40,852 nucleotides of DNA from a virus. Each line of letters opens with the position of its first letter. The first letter of the stretch is position 1. Shown here piece by piece: positions 1 to 6,599 of this stretch. Made by a program: the position numbers and the translations under genes. The notes beneath the pieces are model-generated. The model was given only the letters and a program-made list of their open reading frames with translations. It was not told where the DNA came from and made no database searches. The stretch covers positions 1 to 40,852 of the IMG/VR virus record IMGVR_UViG_3300033388_002303; one strand, given 5' to 3'.

Positions 1-121
1 TTGAGTCCGTATAGGTGGTAGCGACATAGTCATGCTCGTACCATACAGGGCTAATAGAAAAGCCCTCGGTAGTAGGTGAGTGGTGATATAAGCGCAGAGT
101 ACTTGTTATTCCTCTACCCAT
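1..121 (-). CDS. Possible partial CDS running off the left edge
   Basis: A minus-strand frame opens with ATG at 121 and stays open for 40 codons to the window edge; an in-frame TAG lies just upstream of the start. The predicted peptide begins MGRGITSTLRLYHH and looks protein-like, but there is no recognised domain and no good A-rich leader. The same stretch contains two inverted repeats, so it could instead be structured non-coding DNA. If the contig were circular, the frame would end within a few codons after the junction. Confidence 0.25.
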   Translation of the reverse strand, partial: MGRGITSTLRLYHHSPTTEGFSISPVWYEHDYVATTYTDS

Positions 122-202
122 CACCCACTACAGAAGGCTCATGGTCTTTGCTTATATCGACCCAACTATATCAAACTAATTGTTAAAAGTCAATATCTAC
201 TA

Positions 203-328
203 TCACCTCTCATCCATAACTCCAATAGCAAGCCCTAAAATAAAAGCCCCTATCAACGAAAGAGTTATTCCTAATATATCTATATTCTTTTTAGTTATTA
301 ATTTTAATATCCATTGCCCTTTACTCAC
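203..328 (-). CDS. Small single-pass membrane protein (41 aa)
   Basis: GTG-started frame of 41 codons whose start overlaps the stop of the preceding minus-strand gene by a few bases, the usual coupling in this genome. It has a basic N-terminus (SKGQWILKLITKK) followed by a hydrophobic segment at about residues 18-37 and a short charged tail, which suggests a one-pass membrane peptide. No family is recognised. The plus-strand frame over the same bases has a TTG start and no coding character. Confidence 0.4.
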   Translation of the reverse strand: MSKGQWILKLITKKNIDILGITLSLIGAFILGLAIGVMDER

Positions 329-488
329 CGTCTCTATATATGCAGTTTCCAGATATTGTATAATGATGCCACTCATTATTTACTTCAGGTATAATCAAGA
401 GCTCTTTTCCCCCAATAGAAAACAAAGATCTATACCCCAGCCACTTTAAAACTTTTCTCACCATCCATAACGCTATCTTTCTAAACAT
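321..488 (-). CDS. Small hypothetical protein (55 aa)
   Basis: ATG at 488 follows an A-rich leader (ACTAAAAGAAAT), like most starts here. The product begins MFRKIALWMVRKVLKW: a basic amphipathic N-terminus, then a short beta-like region and an acidic C-terminus. It is coupled to the next small membrane-protein gene, so the two form a mini-operon read away from the early promoter. Function unknown. Confidence 0.4.
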   Translation of the reverse strand: MFRKIALWMVRKVLKWLGYRSLFSIGGKELLIIPEVNNEWHHYTISGNCIYRDGE

Positions 489-649
489 ATTTCTTTTAGT
501 TGTTTACTAGACCCCCAATATCAGCCAGGCAAGGATTTCCGAGAGGTTGTTTCCCAGTGGGTACGAATATCCACTCGAAGATCTAACTCGTATAGTCACC
601 TTGCATGATCACCACCTTCTTAACATGTACTCATCATTTCTAATGAGAA
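489..649. other. Non-coding stretch with small inverted repeats
   Basis: No credible reading frame on either strand. It holds a GCAAGG/CCTTGC pair about 75 nt apart and an inner AGTGG/CCACT hairpin (minus strand). Their spacing is roughly tRNA-sized, but no T-loop or D-arm could be assigned. It lies between the tRNA-like element and the small minus-strand genes and may be part of the same transcript. Confidence 0.3.
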
Positions 650-803
650 CGAAGGGGGCAAGGTTCGAACTTGCATCCAACAAATTTATTGTATCCGTAG
701 CTTTACTGCTGATAAAGCCATAATCACCACGGCACGCACCCCAGACATAGTTATCAACATTGCCATCCAGTGCGCTAAGACCTACCGGTTAGCCGACCCC
801 TTC
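650..803 (-). tRNA. tRNA-like element, isotype unresolved
   Basis: On the minus strand GAAGGGG (803-797) pairs perfectly with CCCCTTC (657-651), forming a 7-bp acceptor stem. Just inside the 3' strand is a canonical T-arm, GCAAG-TTCGAAC-CTTGC. After the 5' strand come T8 and a D-arm-like GGCT-AACCGGTA-GGTC with A14 and G18G19. The span is about 154 nt, twice a normal tRNA, and no anticodon arm fits the standard position. The interior has a GCGCAC/GTGCGT pairing and a CTTTA-N7-TAAAG hairpin. CCA is not encoded. It could be a tRNA with an insertion, two fused degenerate tRNAs, or a tRNA mimic. Confidence 0.4.
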
Positions 804-939
804 ATTCTTACTAGAACCTAATTGTCAATAGAACGAGTAGGCTTTTGGTTTCCAGCGCCACGCCTACAGAGAATCAATTTTAAGGGGCCTCCTCAAACCC
901 CGCTGGTTTCCCCTGTCCGCTCTGCCTTCATACTATCAT
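804..939. other. Non-coding, structured region upstream of the early promoter
   Basis: No reading frame with a plausible start. Inverted repeats include GTAGGC/GCCTAC and AGGGG/CCCCT. A TTGACA hexamer on the minus strand (about 830-825) could be the -35 of a promoter for the tRNA-like element, but no good -10 follows at the right distance. Confidence 0.3.
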
Positions 940-968
940 TTGACAAAAGTAGTGTCAATACTTACAAT
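940..968 (+). promoter_or_regulatory. Early promoter, TTGACA-N17-TACAAT, with overlapping palindrome
   Basis: The -35 TTGACA at 940-945 and -10 TACAAT at 963-968 are separated by exactly 17 bp. The -35 is also the left arm of a perfect inverted repeat TTGACA-N7-TGTCAA (940-958), placed like a repressor operator. Transcription would begin near 975 and read the whole early module. An ATG at 976 would be almost leaderless; the next in-frame ATG is at 1009. Confidence 0.75.
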
Positions 969-1008
969 ACACCCAATGAGTATAGAAACAAAGAACAACT
1001 TATTTATA

Positions 1009-1128
1009 ATGAAGCAGCTCTATAAGTGGAAAGAGCTAGCCGAAACACAAGCAATTATTATTAATCAACTATTATATGGTAAAGAGAGACTGGATTCAGA
1101 TCCGAACAACAATATTCGCAAAAGATAA
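1009..1128 (+). CDS. Hypothetical small protein (39 aa), first early frame
   Basis: Starts MKQLYKWKELAETQ and follows the leader AACTTATTTATA. The frame can be extended upstream to an ATG at 976, which would coincide with the predicted transcription start. It overlaps the next frame by 53 bp, unusually much for this genome, so only one of the two may be expressed. No family recognised. Confidence 0.35.
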   Translation: MKQLYKWKELAETQAIIINQLLYGKERLDSDPNNNIRKR

Positions 1129-1255
1129 GCTCAAAAAGAAAATAAAAGAACACGGTTTTAAGAACATGACCAGTGCTATCACTCATGCGGTTAAGTCGGT
1201 ATTCAGTGTGGATATCGGAAAGAAATGTATTGACAAGGACGAAGACAAGGAGTAA
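1076..1255 (+). CDS. Small ribbon-helix-helix-like protein (59 aa)
   Basis: ATG at 1076, TAA at 1253. The product has a short strand (DWIQIRTTIFAK), a basic helix (KLKKKIKEHG) and a second helix (NMTSAITHAVKSV), then a charged tail. That order matches a ribbon-helix-helix DNA-binding fold, but this is pattern recognition only. As one of the first genes after the early promoter, which carries a palindrome, it could be an early autoregulator. It overlaps the preceding small frame. Confidence 0.45.
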   Translation: MVKRDWIQIRTTIFAKDKLKKKIKEHGFKNMTSAITHAVKSVFSVDIGKKCIDKDEDKE

Positions 1256-1329
1256 GGTAGAGACAGTTCAGCTTCACACTTAATAACGAGTGACCCGAAG
1301 AGAACCAAATATCATTAACCACCTACCTC

Positions 1330-1581
1330 ATGAAGACAATACAAAACATTTTTTCCCCCTTCACTTGTAATGAGTGCGAGAACTCCCTCTCGTGGGATCC
1401 AAACAAAAGAAGTAATCCCCCATGTTATTTTTGTATAAGTGAAAAACTTGCAAAGAAAGACGAAGAGTGGAAAAAGATATCAGATTCAAACATTGATGAG
1501 CCTACTGGAGATAGCGATGAAGATTTTTGCCTTGACGGACGAGATTCAGAGTATGACCGAGCACATAACATTCACTCATAA
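1330..1581 (+). CDS. Small zinc-ribbon-like acidic protein (83 aa)
   Basis: The N-terminal third has paired cysteines (CNEC at about 14-17, CYFC at about 32-35) that could bind one zinc ion. The C-terminal half is strongly acidic (DSDEDF). The stop overlaps the start of the annealing-protein gene by one base, so the two are probably translated together. Zinc ribbons of this kind bind nucleic acid or protein; the role here is unknown. Confidence 0.65.
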   Translation: MKTIQNIFSPFTCNECENSLSWDPNKRSNPPCYFCISEKLAKKDEEWKKISDSNIDEPTGDSDEDFCLDGRDSEYDRAHNIHS

Positions 1582-2108
1582 TGAAAACAGTTAAAACAAC
1601 TAATATTAAAAAGAAGTATAAGGACAAACAAACAGGGGAGTGGAAGTCTCTCACTATAAAACATGCCATGGTTAAAGACAGGCTGAAAGAGTTTAGAGAG
1701 GAAAACACCAGGGGGGATATTGTAACTGAGCCAATGACAATTAACGGCGATTTGGTTTTTAAAGCCTTTATAATTAAAGACAAGTCAGATCTTGCCTCTG
1801 CCTCTGCAACAGGACATGTTTCATCGGCCTCTAAAAAAGGAAAGTCTTTTGAGGCACTGGAGACACTAGCTGTTGGACGTGCGTTGGCACTACTTGGGTA
1901 TGGAACGGATGGAGGAATAGCCTCTTCTGAAGAGATGGAAAGATTCCACGAATATGAGAACGAGAAAAAAGAAGAAGCTATTCTCTCAATGAGAGCTGTA
2001 AAAACAATAGACGAACTCAAAGAGGTGTTTATGTCTCTTGGGAACTTGATGGCTGATCCAGAAGTTATTGCAATTAAAGATCAATTAAAACTTAAATTAA
2101 CATCATGA
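1581..2108 (+). CDS. ERF-like single-strand annealing protein
   Basis: The protein of 175 aa has the hallmark central segment of ERF/Sak-type phage annealing proteins: a KSFEALETLAVGRALALLGY block followed by G(G)IASSEEMERF. These proteins coat single-stranded DNA left by a 5'-3' exonuclease and anneal it to a complementary strand. A YqaJ exonuclease 0.8 kb downstream in the same operon fits a two-component recombination system, with the NinG-like nuclease as a third part. The C-terminal 50 residues are a charged linker and a helical tail. The start follows directly on the previous stop; the stop overlaps the RNA ligase start (TCATGA). Confidence 0.8.
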   Translation: MKTVKTTNIKKKYKDKQTGEWKSLTIKHAMVKDRLKEFREENTRGDIVTEPMTINGDLVFKAFIIKDKSDLASASATGHVSSASKKGKSFEALETLAVGRALALLGYGTDGGIASSEEMERFHEYENEKKEEAILSMRAVKTIDELKEVFMSLGNLMADPEVIAIKDQLKLKLTS

Positions 2109-2749
2109 AAACTTATCACAAAATTAAAACGCTGTGGAAAAGGGAGAGCGCCAAACCTTGCAACATGATTGTTGGCGGGTACGCCCTTCCAGAGTTTGAA
2201 TTGTTAAAAGAACTTGATTGGGTTGCCACCGAAAAGATTGACGGCACAAATATACGCATAATGTGGGATGGGGATAAAGTTAGACTTGGAGGAAAAACAG
2301 ATAGTGCCCAGCTACCAATGCCCCTCCTGGAAAAACTTAATGAGTTATTTACGGGAGAGTCCAACGAACAAGTATTTGAACAAACCTTTGATTGTGGAGA
2401 GGTTTGTCTTTATGGAGAAGGGTTTGGGGCAAAGATACAAAAAGGTGGAGGGAACTATGGGGATCCAAACTTTGTTTTGTTTGATGTAAAGGTGGGGGAC
2501 TTCTGGCTGCAAAGAGAAGATATTGAAGATATAGCTAATAAACTAGGCATAAAGGTTGTGCCAATTGTTTTCACGGGATTTCTTGAAGATATAGCTAATT
2601 TTGTTGCCGAGGGTTTTAATTCTCAGTGGGGAAACTTTAAGGCCGAGGGGGTGGTTGCAAAACCTAAAGTAGAACTTTTAAACAGAAGAGGAGAAAGAAT
2701 AATCACAAAACTGAAGCATAAAGACTTTTTAAAACTAAAACTATCATGA
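2105..2749 (+). CDS. RNA ligase, T4 Rnl2-type
   Basis: A 214-aa nucleotidyltransferase with the ordered motifs of the Rnl2 family: motif I KIDGTN with the adenylated lysine at K44, motif III region CLYGEGFGAKIQ at about 101-112 followed by FVLFDV, motif IV EGVVAK at 181-186, and motif V KLKHKDF at about 202-208. The enzyme seals RNA ends via a ligase-AMP intermediate. In phages this typically repairs tRNAs cut by host anticodon nucleases. No polynucleotide kinase/phosphatase gene is seen in the window, so end-healing would have to come from elsewhere. Four-base overlaps link it to both neighbours. Confidence 0.88.
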   Translation: MKTYHKIKTLWKRESAKPCNMIVGGYALPEFELLKELDWVATEKIDGTNIRIMWDGDKVRLGGKTDSAQLPMPLLEKLNELFTGESNEQVFEQTFDCGEVCLYGEGFGAKIQKGGGNYGDPNFVLFDVKVGDFWLQREDIEDIANKLGIKVVPIVFTGFLEDIANFVAEGFNSQWGNFKAEGVVAKPKVELLNRRGERIITKLKHKDFLKLKLS

Positions 2750-2874
2750 AAAAACGAATAAACGATATATATATTCAAGTTGAAGACTGGCATGTTTATG
2801 AACTAGAGAGACTTGTTTCGGAAGTTGAAGACCTCATAGAGAGCAAGATTTTAAAACTAAATAAAACATTATGA
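2746..2874 (+). CDS. Small acidic helical protein (42 aa)
   Basis: The ATG overlaps the RNA ligase stop (ATGA), and its own TGA overlaps the start of the exonuclease gene in the same way, so it sits seamlessly in the operon. The product (MKKRINDIYIQVEDWHVYEL...) is predicted to be largely helical with a heptad-like LxxxVxxL pattern. No family recognised. Confidence 0.6.
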   Translation: MKKRINDIYIQVEDWHVYELERLVSEVEDLIESKILKLNKTL

Positions 2875-3488
2875 AAATACTTGGCCACGAACAAAACACG
2901 GAGGCATGGCTCGACGCTCGTAAGGGCTGCATAACAGGCTCAAAGCTTAAAGGGCTTATAGTAAAACATGGAACCAAAAGAAAGATTGGATTTTATGAAC
3001 TACTGGCTGATCGTATCGCAATAGCTAGTGATGGAGAGAACCCTATGGAGAGAGGACATAGGCTAGAAGAAGAAGCCCTTGAGGAATGGAGCAAGAAGAA
3101 CGACATGGAGGTAGAGCGTGTAGGGCTGTGCGTGAGCGACTTTAATCCCAATATAGCCCTTTCGCCCGACGGACTGATTAAAACGACGTCTGGAGAGTAT
3201 ACTGAGGCTGTCGAGGTTAAGTGCTTGTCGTCAGCAAGACACCTACGAACATACTTCGAAAACAAAGTGCCACTGGATTACATTGAGCAGGTAGTGCAAT
3301 ACTTTATTGTTATCGAGACCCTGGGGGTTCTGCACTTTGTTTGTTACGACCCTCGAATAGCATCTCTTCCTGTGTTTGAGATAAGAGTTGAAAGGGGAGA
3401 CTTTGAAGACTTGATCGAGAAGTATAAGGATTATCAAGAAGAAGCTTTGGAAGAAATTAACAAAATGGCTGAACAACTAGCATTCTAA
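2871..3488 (+). CDS. YqaJ-like recombination exonuclease
   Basis: A 205-aa protein with the YqaJ/lambda-exonuclease core: an opening NTEAWLDARKGCITGS motif (9-24), a conserved glutamate-containing helix ERGHRLEEEAL (60-70), SPDG with the metal-binding aspartate (98-101), the E-x-K pair in EVKC (115-118), and a downstream Y-x-x-Q segment. This is the restriction-endonuclease-like fold that degrades the 5' strand of duplex DNA ends. It partners with the annealing protein upstream for replication-linked recombination. Length is normal for the family. Confidence 0.87.
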   Translation: MKILGHEQNTEAWLDARKGCITGSKLKGLIVKHGTKRKIGFYELLADRIAIASDGENPMERGHRLEEEALEEWSKKNDMEVERVGLCVSDFNPNIALSPDGLIKTTSGEYTEAVEVKCLSSARHLRTYFENKVPLDYIEQVVQYFIVIETLGVLHFVCYDPRIASLPVFEIRVERGDFEDLIEKYKDYQEEALEEINKMAEQLAF

Positions 3489-3490
3489 TT

Positions 3491-3844
3491 ATGGAAAAAC
3501 AATTCCCAAAAGCAACAAGGCAACAGCAGAAATCCTTACATCTAGGGTGTACACTCCTAGGCAAGAAGCTTAATGATGCAGGGTTAAACCAGAAGAAAGT
3601 ACTTGAAAAATTACCTGATATAATAGATGTACAATGGAACATGACCTCAATCAAGGAACTGTATAAAATATTGATGACGGCAATGTATGGCTACACATCA
3701 ACAACAGAACTAAGTACAAAAGAAATATCAAGTGTATGGGAGAGGTTGATGGATATACTAATGAAAGAATGGGGAACAGAAGTTAACGTACCGTTCCCAG
3801 ATGAAACACAAACAAAGAAGTATTTAGAATCATTTAAAAAATAA
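3491..3844 (+). CDS. Conserved phage protein of DNA-metabolism modules, function unknown
   Basis: The 117-aa protein has the pattern NDAGL-x3-KVLEK, a central tryptophan-containing segment, then TTELSTKEISSVWERL and a C-terminal VPFPDE. From memory, proteins with this layout occur next to annealing, exonuclease and NinG genes in many phages, but no activity is known to me. It starts three bases after the exonuclease stop. Soluble, mostly helical. Confidence 0.7.
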   Translation: MEKQFPKATRQQQKSLHLGCTLLGKKLNDAGLNQKKVLEKLPDIIDVQWNMTSIKELYKILMTAMYGYTSTTELSTKEISSVWERLMDILMKEWGTEVNVPFPDETQTKKYLESFKK

Positions 3845-3846
3845 AC

Positions 3847-4029
3847 ATGCCAAGAAAAACACATCGCCGAGCTGTTGTGGGAATTACCTACCCAGAAAGA
3901 GTACAAGATGCTTTAAAAAGAGGGGTTCTTAGTCCTTCGGATGTAGGAGAAACAACATTAACAAAAAAGGACAAAGAGAAACTCAGGGAAAAAGGAGGTA
4001 AGCAATGGAGTGGGCCTTATCATATTTAA
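3847..4029 (+). CDS. Hypothetical small basic protein (60 aa)
   Basis: Basic product (MPRKTHRRAVVGITYPERV...) with a TTLTKKDKEKLREKGGKQW stretch, consistent with nucleic-acid contact but not diagnostic. The start lies just after the previous stop with leader AAAATAAAC. No family recognised. Confidence 0.6.
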   Translation: MPRKTHRRAVVGITYPERVQDALKRGVLSPSDVGETTLTKKDKEKLREKGGKQWSGPYHI

Positions 4030-4038
4030 CAAAAAACC

Positions 4039-4218
4039 ATGAATACACGGGAACTAATTAAGTCAAAAAAGTGGAAAGATCTATGGAACAACAACACGGA
4101 CTTAAGAATGCAGGCGGAATTGGTTATACTTGAAGCAGCAATTGAACAAACACAAAAAGACAAACAACAAATTAAAGAAAAGCTGGAAAAACTACTAGGG
4201 CTTAACCAAAAACCATGA
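4039..4218 (+). CDS. Small coiled-coil protein (59 aa)
   Basis: The start follows the recurring AAAAAACC leader. The product is predicted almost entirely helical, with a C-terminal segment (EQTQKDKQQIKEKLEKLL) in heptad register, so a short coiled coil and dimer are likely. Its stop overlaps the start of the next small membrane-protein gene. Confidence 0.6.
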   Translation: MNTRELIKSKKWKDLWNNNTDLRMQAELVILEAAIEQTQKDKQQIKEKLEKLLGLNQKP

Positions 4219-4349
4219 CACGTAAAAAATTTAAAACAGGACCAAAGAAAGAATACAACCTAGGATCCTTCGTTATGGGAGCGCTAGCAATGCTGATCTG
4301 GTCTACTATCATCATCCACTTTCTCCCTTATATTTTACAACCTTGTTAA
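4215..4349 (+). CDS. Small single-pass membrane protein (44 aa)
   Basis: Very basic N-terminus (MTRKKFKTGPKK) and one hydrophobic segment at about residues 17-40 (FVMGALAMLIWSTIII). The topology by the positive-inside rule is N-in. It is translationally coupled to the preceding gene by ATGA. The role is unknown; small early membrane proteins of phages often modify the host envelope or exclude other phages. Confidence 0.6.
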   Translation: MTRKKFKTGPKKEYNLGSFVMGALAMLIWSTIIIHFLPYILQPC

Positions 4350-4359
4350 CAACAAACCT

Positions 4360-5502
4360 ATGAAAGCAGAAATAATAAAATACGCAAAAGGAATGGAGGC
4401 TAGTGAGAAGATTTACACATGGTTGGAAAAGCATGTGTTCACACAAGAGAAACTAAACCAGCAAGAGGTTGAACACATAGTTGACTACCTTGTTTCTGAC
4501 AAAGCTCCAAGGAACCTTTCAAGGGCAAGCCTGAAGCAGATGAGCCTAAACACAAAAAAATGGACAAAGGCCTTAGAAAAAAAAGGAAAAAACATTAAGG
4601 AGAGTAAAAAAGATACCAAGGTAGTATTGGACTTCAAAGACGGATTCAAAATAGTTAAGCTTGTGGGAAAAAACGCCTACAAAAGAGAGGGGTTTCTGAT
4701 GCGCCATTGTGTTTCTGGCTATTACGGAAAAGATGACGAAATATACTCATTGAGGGATAAGAAAAACATGCCACACGCAACTTTATCCAAAAGCTCCCAG
4801 CAAATAAAGGGAAAGGGCAATGGTTCCATCAACCCTAAATATATAAAATATGTGGTTGAGTTTCTAGAGCACGTTGGTATAGAGGTAAGGGATTCCGAAA
4901 TGCAGAATCTCGGCTATATTAATATAGAAAATATAAAAGACGATAATGCCGTTTTTCCTGGCTTATTTAAAGAAAAATATTTTTACAAAGAAGATGTTGA
5001 TAAGATTGTTGACAGTAATGGGGACAAGTATGAAAACATGACATTGTGGAAAGCTTTTGGGCTTTTTAAGTTTGACGCTAACCTAAAAATTAAATTTAAT
5101 TTCTCTGTTTCAAAAAGTTTAAAGAATTTTAAAAAATTATTTAAAAACAAAAAAGACAATAGTCAGCTCAGTGGAGGAGACGATAGTCAGCTCAGTGGAG
5201 GAAACCGTAGTCAGCTCAGTGGAGGATACAATAGTCAGCTCAGTGGAGGATACAATAGTCAGCTCAGTGGAGGAAACTATAGTCAGCTCAGTCTTGACGG
5301 CAAAAACGGACTTGGCATAGCTGGTAAAGACGCAAGAATTAAGGGAAAGGTGGGCTCTGCTTTTGCGCTAGCGGTATATGACGAAAACAACAACATTACA
5401 GATATTGTCTCTGTAGTAGTTGACGGGAAGAAAATAAAAGAAAATGTGTTTTACACAATTAAAAACGGCGCTCTTGTTGAATATATACCACCTAACAATT
5501 AA
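4360..5502 (+). CDS. PcfJ-like protein with octapeptide beta-solenoid repeat
   Basis: A 380-aa protein. Residues about 85-170 match the PcfJ-like pattern: a beta region, then FLMRHCVSGY with adjacent His and Cys (116-117), a DEIYSLRD segment and HATLSKSS. The biochemical role of PcfJ-type domains is not established. Residues 267-311 are five full copies and one partial copy of an 8-residue unit (xSQLSGGx), regular enough to form a short beta-solenoid. The C-terminal 60 residues are beta-rich (VGSAFALAVYDEN, VVVDGKKI). The repeat DNA is nearly identical between copies, so copy number may vary between relatives. Confidence 0.72.
   Translation: MKAEIIKYAKGMEASEKIYTWLEKHVFTQEKLNQQEVEHIVDYLVSDKAPRNLSRASLKQMSLNTKKWTKALEKKGKNIKESKKDTKVVLDFKDGFKIVKLVGKNAYKREGFLMRHCVSGYYGKDDEIYSLRDKKNMPHATLSKSSQQIKGKGNGSINPKYIKYVVEFLEHVGIEVRDSEMQNLGYINIENIKDDNAVFPGLFKEKYFYKEDVDKIVDSNGDKYENMTLWKAFGLFKFDANLKIKFNFSVSKSLKNFKKLFKNKKDNSQLSGGDDSQLSGGNRSQLSGGYNSQLSGGYNSQLSGGNYSQLSLDGKNGLGIAGKDARIKGKVGSAFALAVYDENNNITDIVSVVVDGKKIKENVFYTIKNGALVEYIPPNN
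5158..5292 (+). repeat. Tandem 24-bp coding repeat (five copies plus a partial one)
   Basis: Each unit contains the invariant core AGTCAGCTCAGTGGAGGA followed by a variable GACGAT / AACCGT / TACAAT / AACTAT hexamer. It encodes the SQLSGG octad in the PcfJ-like protein. Only the two residues between cores vary, which suggests recent expansion by slippage or unequal exchange under constraint on the SQLSGG face. Confidence 0.95.
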
Positions 5503-5507
5503 TACCT

Positions 5508-5693
5508 ATGAAGCCACCATTCAAAGAATTAAGAAAAATAATAGACACCAAAGAAGAAAGGGAGGAAACAATTGATCATATAATGATTGAATACTCACCA
5601 GAGGCGGTAGCGATGGTACTATCACACACAATCAAAACCCTTTACTTAAAAATAGAACGAGCAATGAAGGCGTATGATGATAATAATTTATAA
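5508..5693 (+). CDS. Hypothetical small helical protein (61 aa)
   Basis: Starts five bases after the PcfJ-like stop (leader AATTAATACCT). Acidic and helical (EEREETIDHIMIEYSPEAV, then LYLKIERAMKAYDD). No family recognised. Confidence 0.6.
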   Translation: MKPPFKELRKIIDTKEEREETIDHIMIEYSPEAVAMVLSHTIKTLYLKIERAMKAYDDNNL

Positions 5694-5704
5694 CTAAAAG
5701 AAAG

Positions 5705-5857
5705 ATGAAGTGGATCAAAATGAAATTAAGAGAGTTCAGAAAGCTATTTTGGATTAAGTGCCCAGAGTGTGGGGGGAGGGTAAGATTTGTGTTTATAGAT
5801 ATGGAATTTGACAAGGCAGTTTATGAATGCCTGGAGTGCAAGAAAGAATTTATTTAA
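5705..5857 (+). CDS. Small zinc-ribbon protein (50 aa)
   Basis: The product has a basic N-terminus and two CxxC knuckles, CPEC at 19-22 and CLEC at 42-45, spaced as in a rubredoxin-like zinc ribbon. Between them is a strand region (RVRFVFIDMEF). Probably a one-zinc nucleic-acid or protein-binding module. Start ATG follows TAACTAAAAGAAAG. Confidence 0.65.
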   Translation: MKWIKMKLREFRKLFWIKCPECGGRVRFVFIDMEFDKAVYECLECKKEFI

Positions 5858-5869
5858 ACCCAAAACCCC

Positions 5870-5932
5870 ATGACAACTAAAAAACAAATAGAGGCTCTAG
5901 TAGAAACGCCAGAGCACTCACAGATTTTTTAA
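5870..5932 (+). CDS. Possible 20-aa micro-ORF
   Basis: ATG with the typical leader AAAACCCC encodes only MTTKKQIEALVETPEHSQIF before TAA. It has the right leader and position in the operon, but is so short that it may be a remnant of a longer gene or a spurious frame. Confidence 0.25.
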   Translation: MTTKKQIEALVETPEHSQIF

Positions 5933-5957
5933 TCAATATTTTTCTAACAAAACAATT

Positions 5958-6314
5958 ATGACTAACCTAGAAAAAATCAAAGCGGCTTGGGCAATGGGAT
6001 GGAGTGCTACGATTAAAACCATCCGAGTCTCAAGGCAGGTAGTGGGTATTCAAGATGGAGGTGCTATTGTGCTGAACACTGGCTCAACTCTCCCAGCATG
6101 GATGGATCACGAAGCGCTTGAAATCACAGGCTATAAGTACGCTGGAGGGCTCGCAGGTAATGAACCTATTCCAAAAGGGCAGAAATTTATGATTAAAGAG
6201 AATGGCGAAATTTTGGTTTTTCACAAAAACACGGCAGACCGATGCGAATTCAAAGGAACAACAAAAATGTTCGACAAGTCCGAAATAGAACCATATTTTA
6301 ACAAAACATCATGA
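5958..6314 (+). CDS. Hypothetical protein (118 aa), beta-rich
   Basis: A soluble protein with a short N-terminal helix (LEKIKAAWAMGWSAT) followed by alternating beta strands (QVVGIQDGGAIVLNTG, KFMIKENGEILVFHK). Leader TCTAACAAAACAATT. Its stop overlaps the next start (TCATGA). No family recognised. Confidence 0.65.
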   Translation: MTNLEKIKAAWAMGWSATIKTIRVSRQVVGIQDGGAIVLNTGSTLPAWMDHEALEITGYKYAGGLAGNEPIPKGQKFMIKENGEILVFHKNTADRCEFKGTTKMFDKSEIEPYFNKTS

Positions 6315-6589
6315 AAACTAAACCAACACTAGAAGACGCACGTCAGTCTGCCACAATGGGGCCTCAGAGAGTTGAATACTTTCAAAAGGTATTCGGTGAA
6401 CTGAAGGAGGAACGTAATGCCTATTATCCCTCAGCAGAACTTAAGATGATCCAGCAACTGATTGTTATAGTCAGGATGGCTTACGAAGAGCTTGAGGTAG
6501 CCGTGGAAATAATTGACAGGCTCGAAGCGATGACTATCGACACAAAAAAGAATGTTGAGGGTGTGTATAGTTCAAGATCTAATATTTAA
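6311..6589 (+). CDS. Hypothetical helical protein (92 aa)
   Basis: Coupled to the upstream gene by ATGA. Predicted helical with a long amphipathic central segment (LKMIQQLIVIVRMAYEELEV). No cysteine motifs, signal or membrane segment. Function unknown. Confidence 0.6.
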   Translation: MKTKPTLEDARQSATMGPQRVEYFQKVFGELKEERNAYYPSAELKMIQQLIVIVRMAYEELEVAVEIIDRLEAMTIDTKKNVEGVYSSRSNI

Positions 6590-6599
6590 TTTAAACACT

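Noticed and set aside
180-449. Plus-strand 89-aa frame
   Set aside because: It starts with TTG without a leader and overlaps two better minus-strand frames with good leaders and coupling.
490-600. A second tRNA on the minus strand (GCAAGG ... CCTTGC, about 78 nt)
   Set aside because: No T-loop, D-loop GG or 7-nt anticodon loop could be placed; left as structured non-coding DNA.
650-803. tmRNA
   Set aside because: Although acceptor and T-arm are separated by a long interior, there is no tag frame ending in a usual tag sequence, no typical 5' GGGG start, and the length of about 154 nt is far too short; it has a D-stem, which tmRNA lacks.
804-840. Minus-strand promoter for the tRNA-like element
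   Set aside because: A perfect TTGACA is present, but no -10 hexamer lies 16-18 bp downstream.
1502-2020. Minus-strand 172-aa frame
   Set aside because: It is the mirror of the annealing-protein gene, rich in Ser/Phe/Leu as expected for an antisense shadow.
5158-5292. CRISPR-like short direct repeats
   Set aside because: The repeats are head-to-tail 24-bp units without unique spacers, they keep the reading frame, and the only variation is in two codons. It is a coding repeat.
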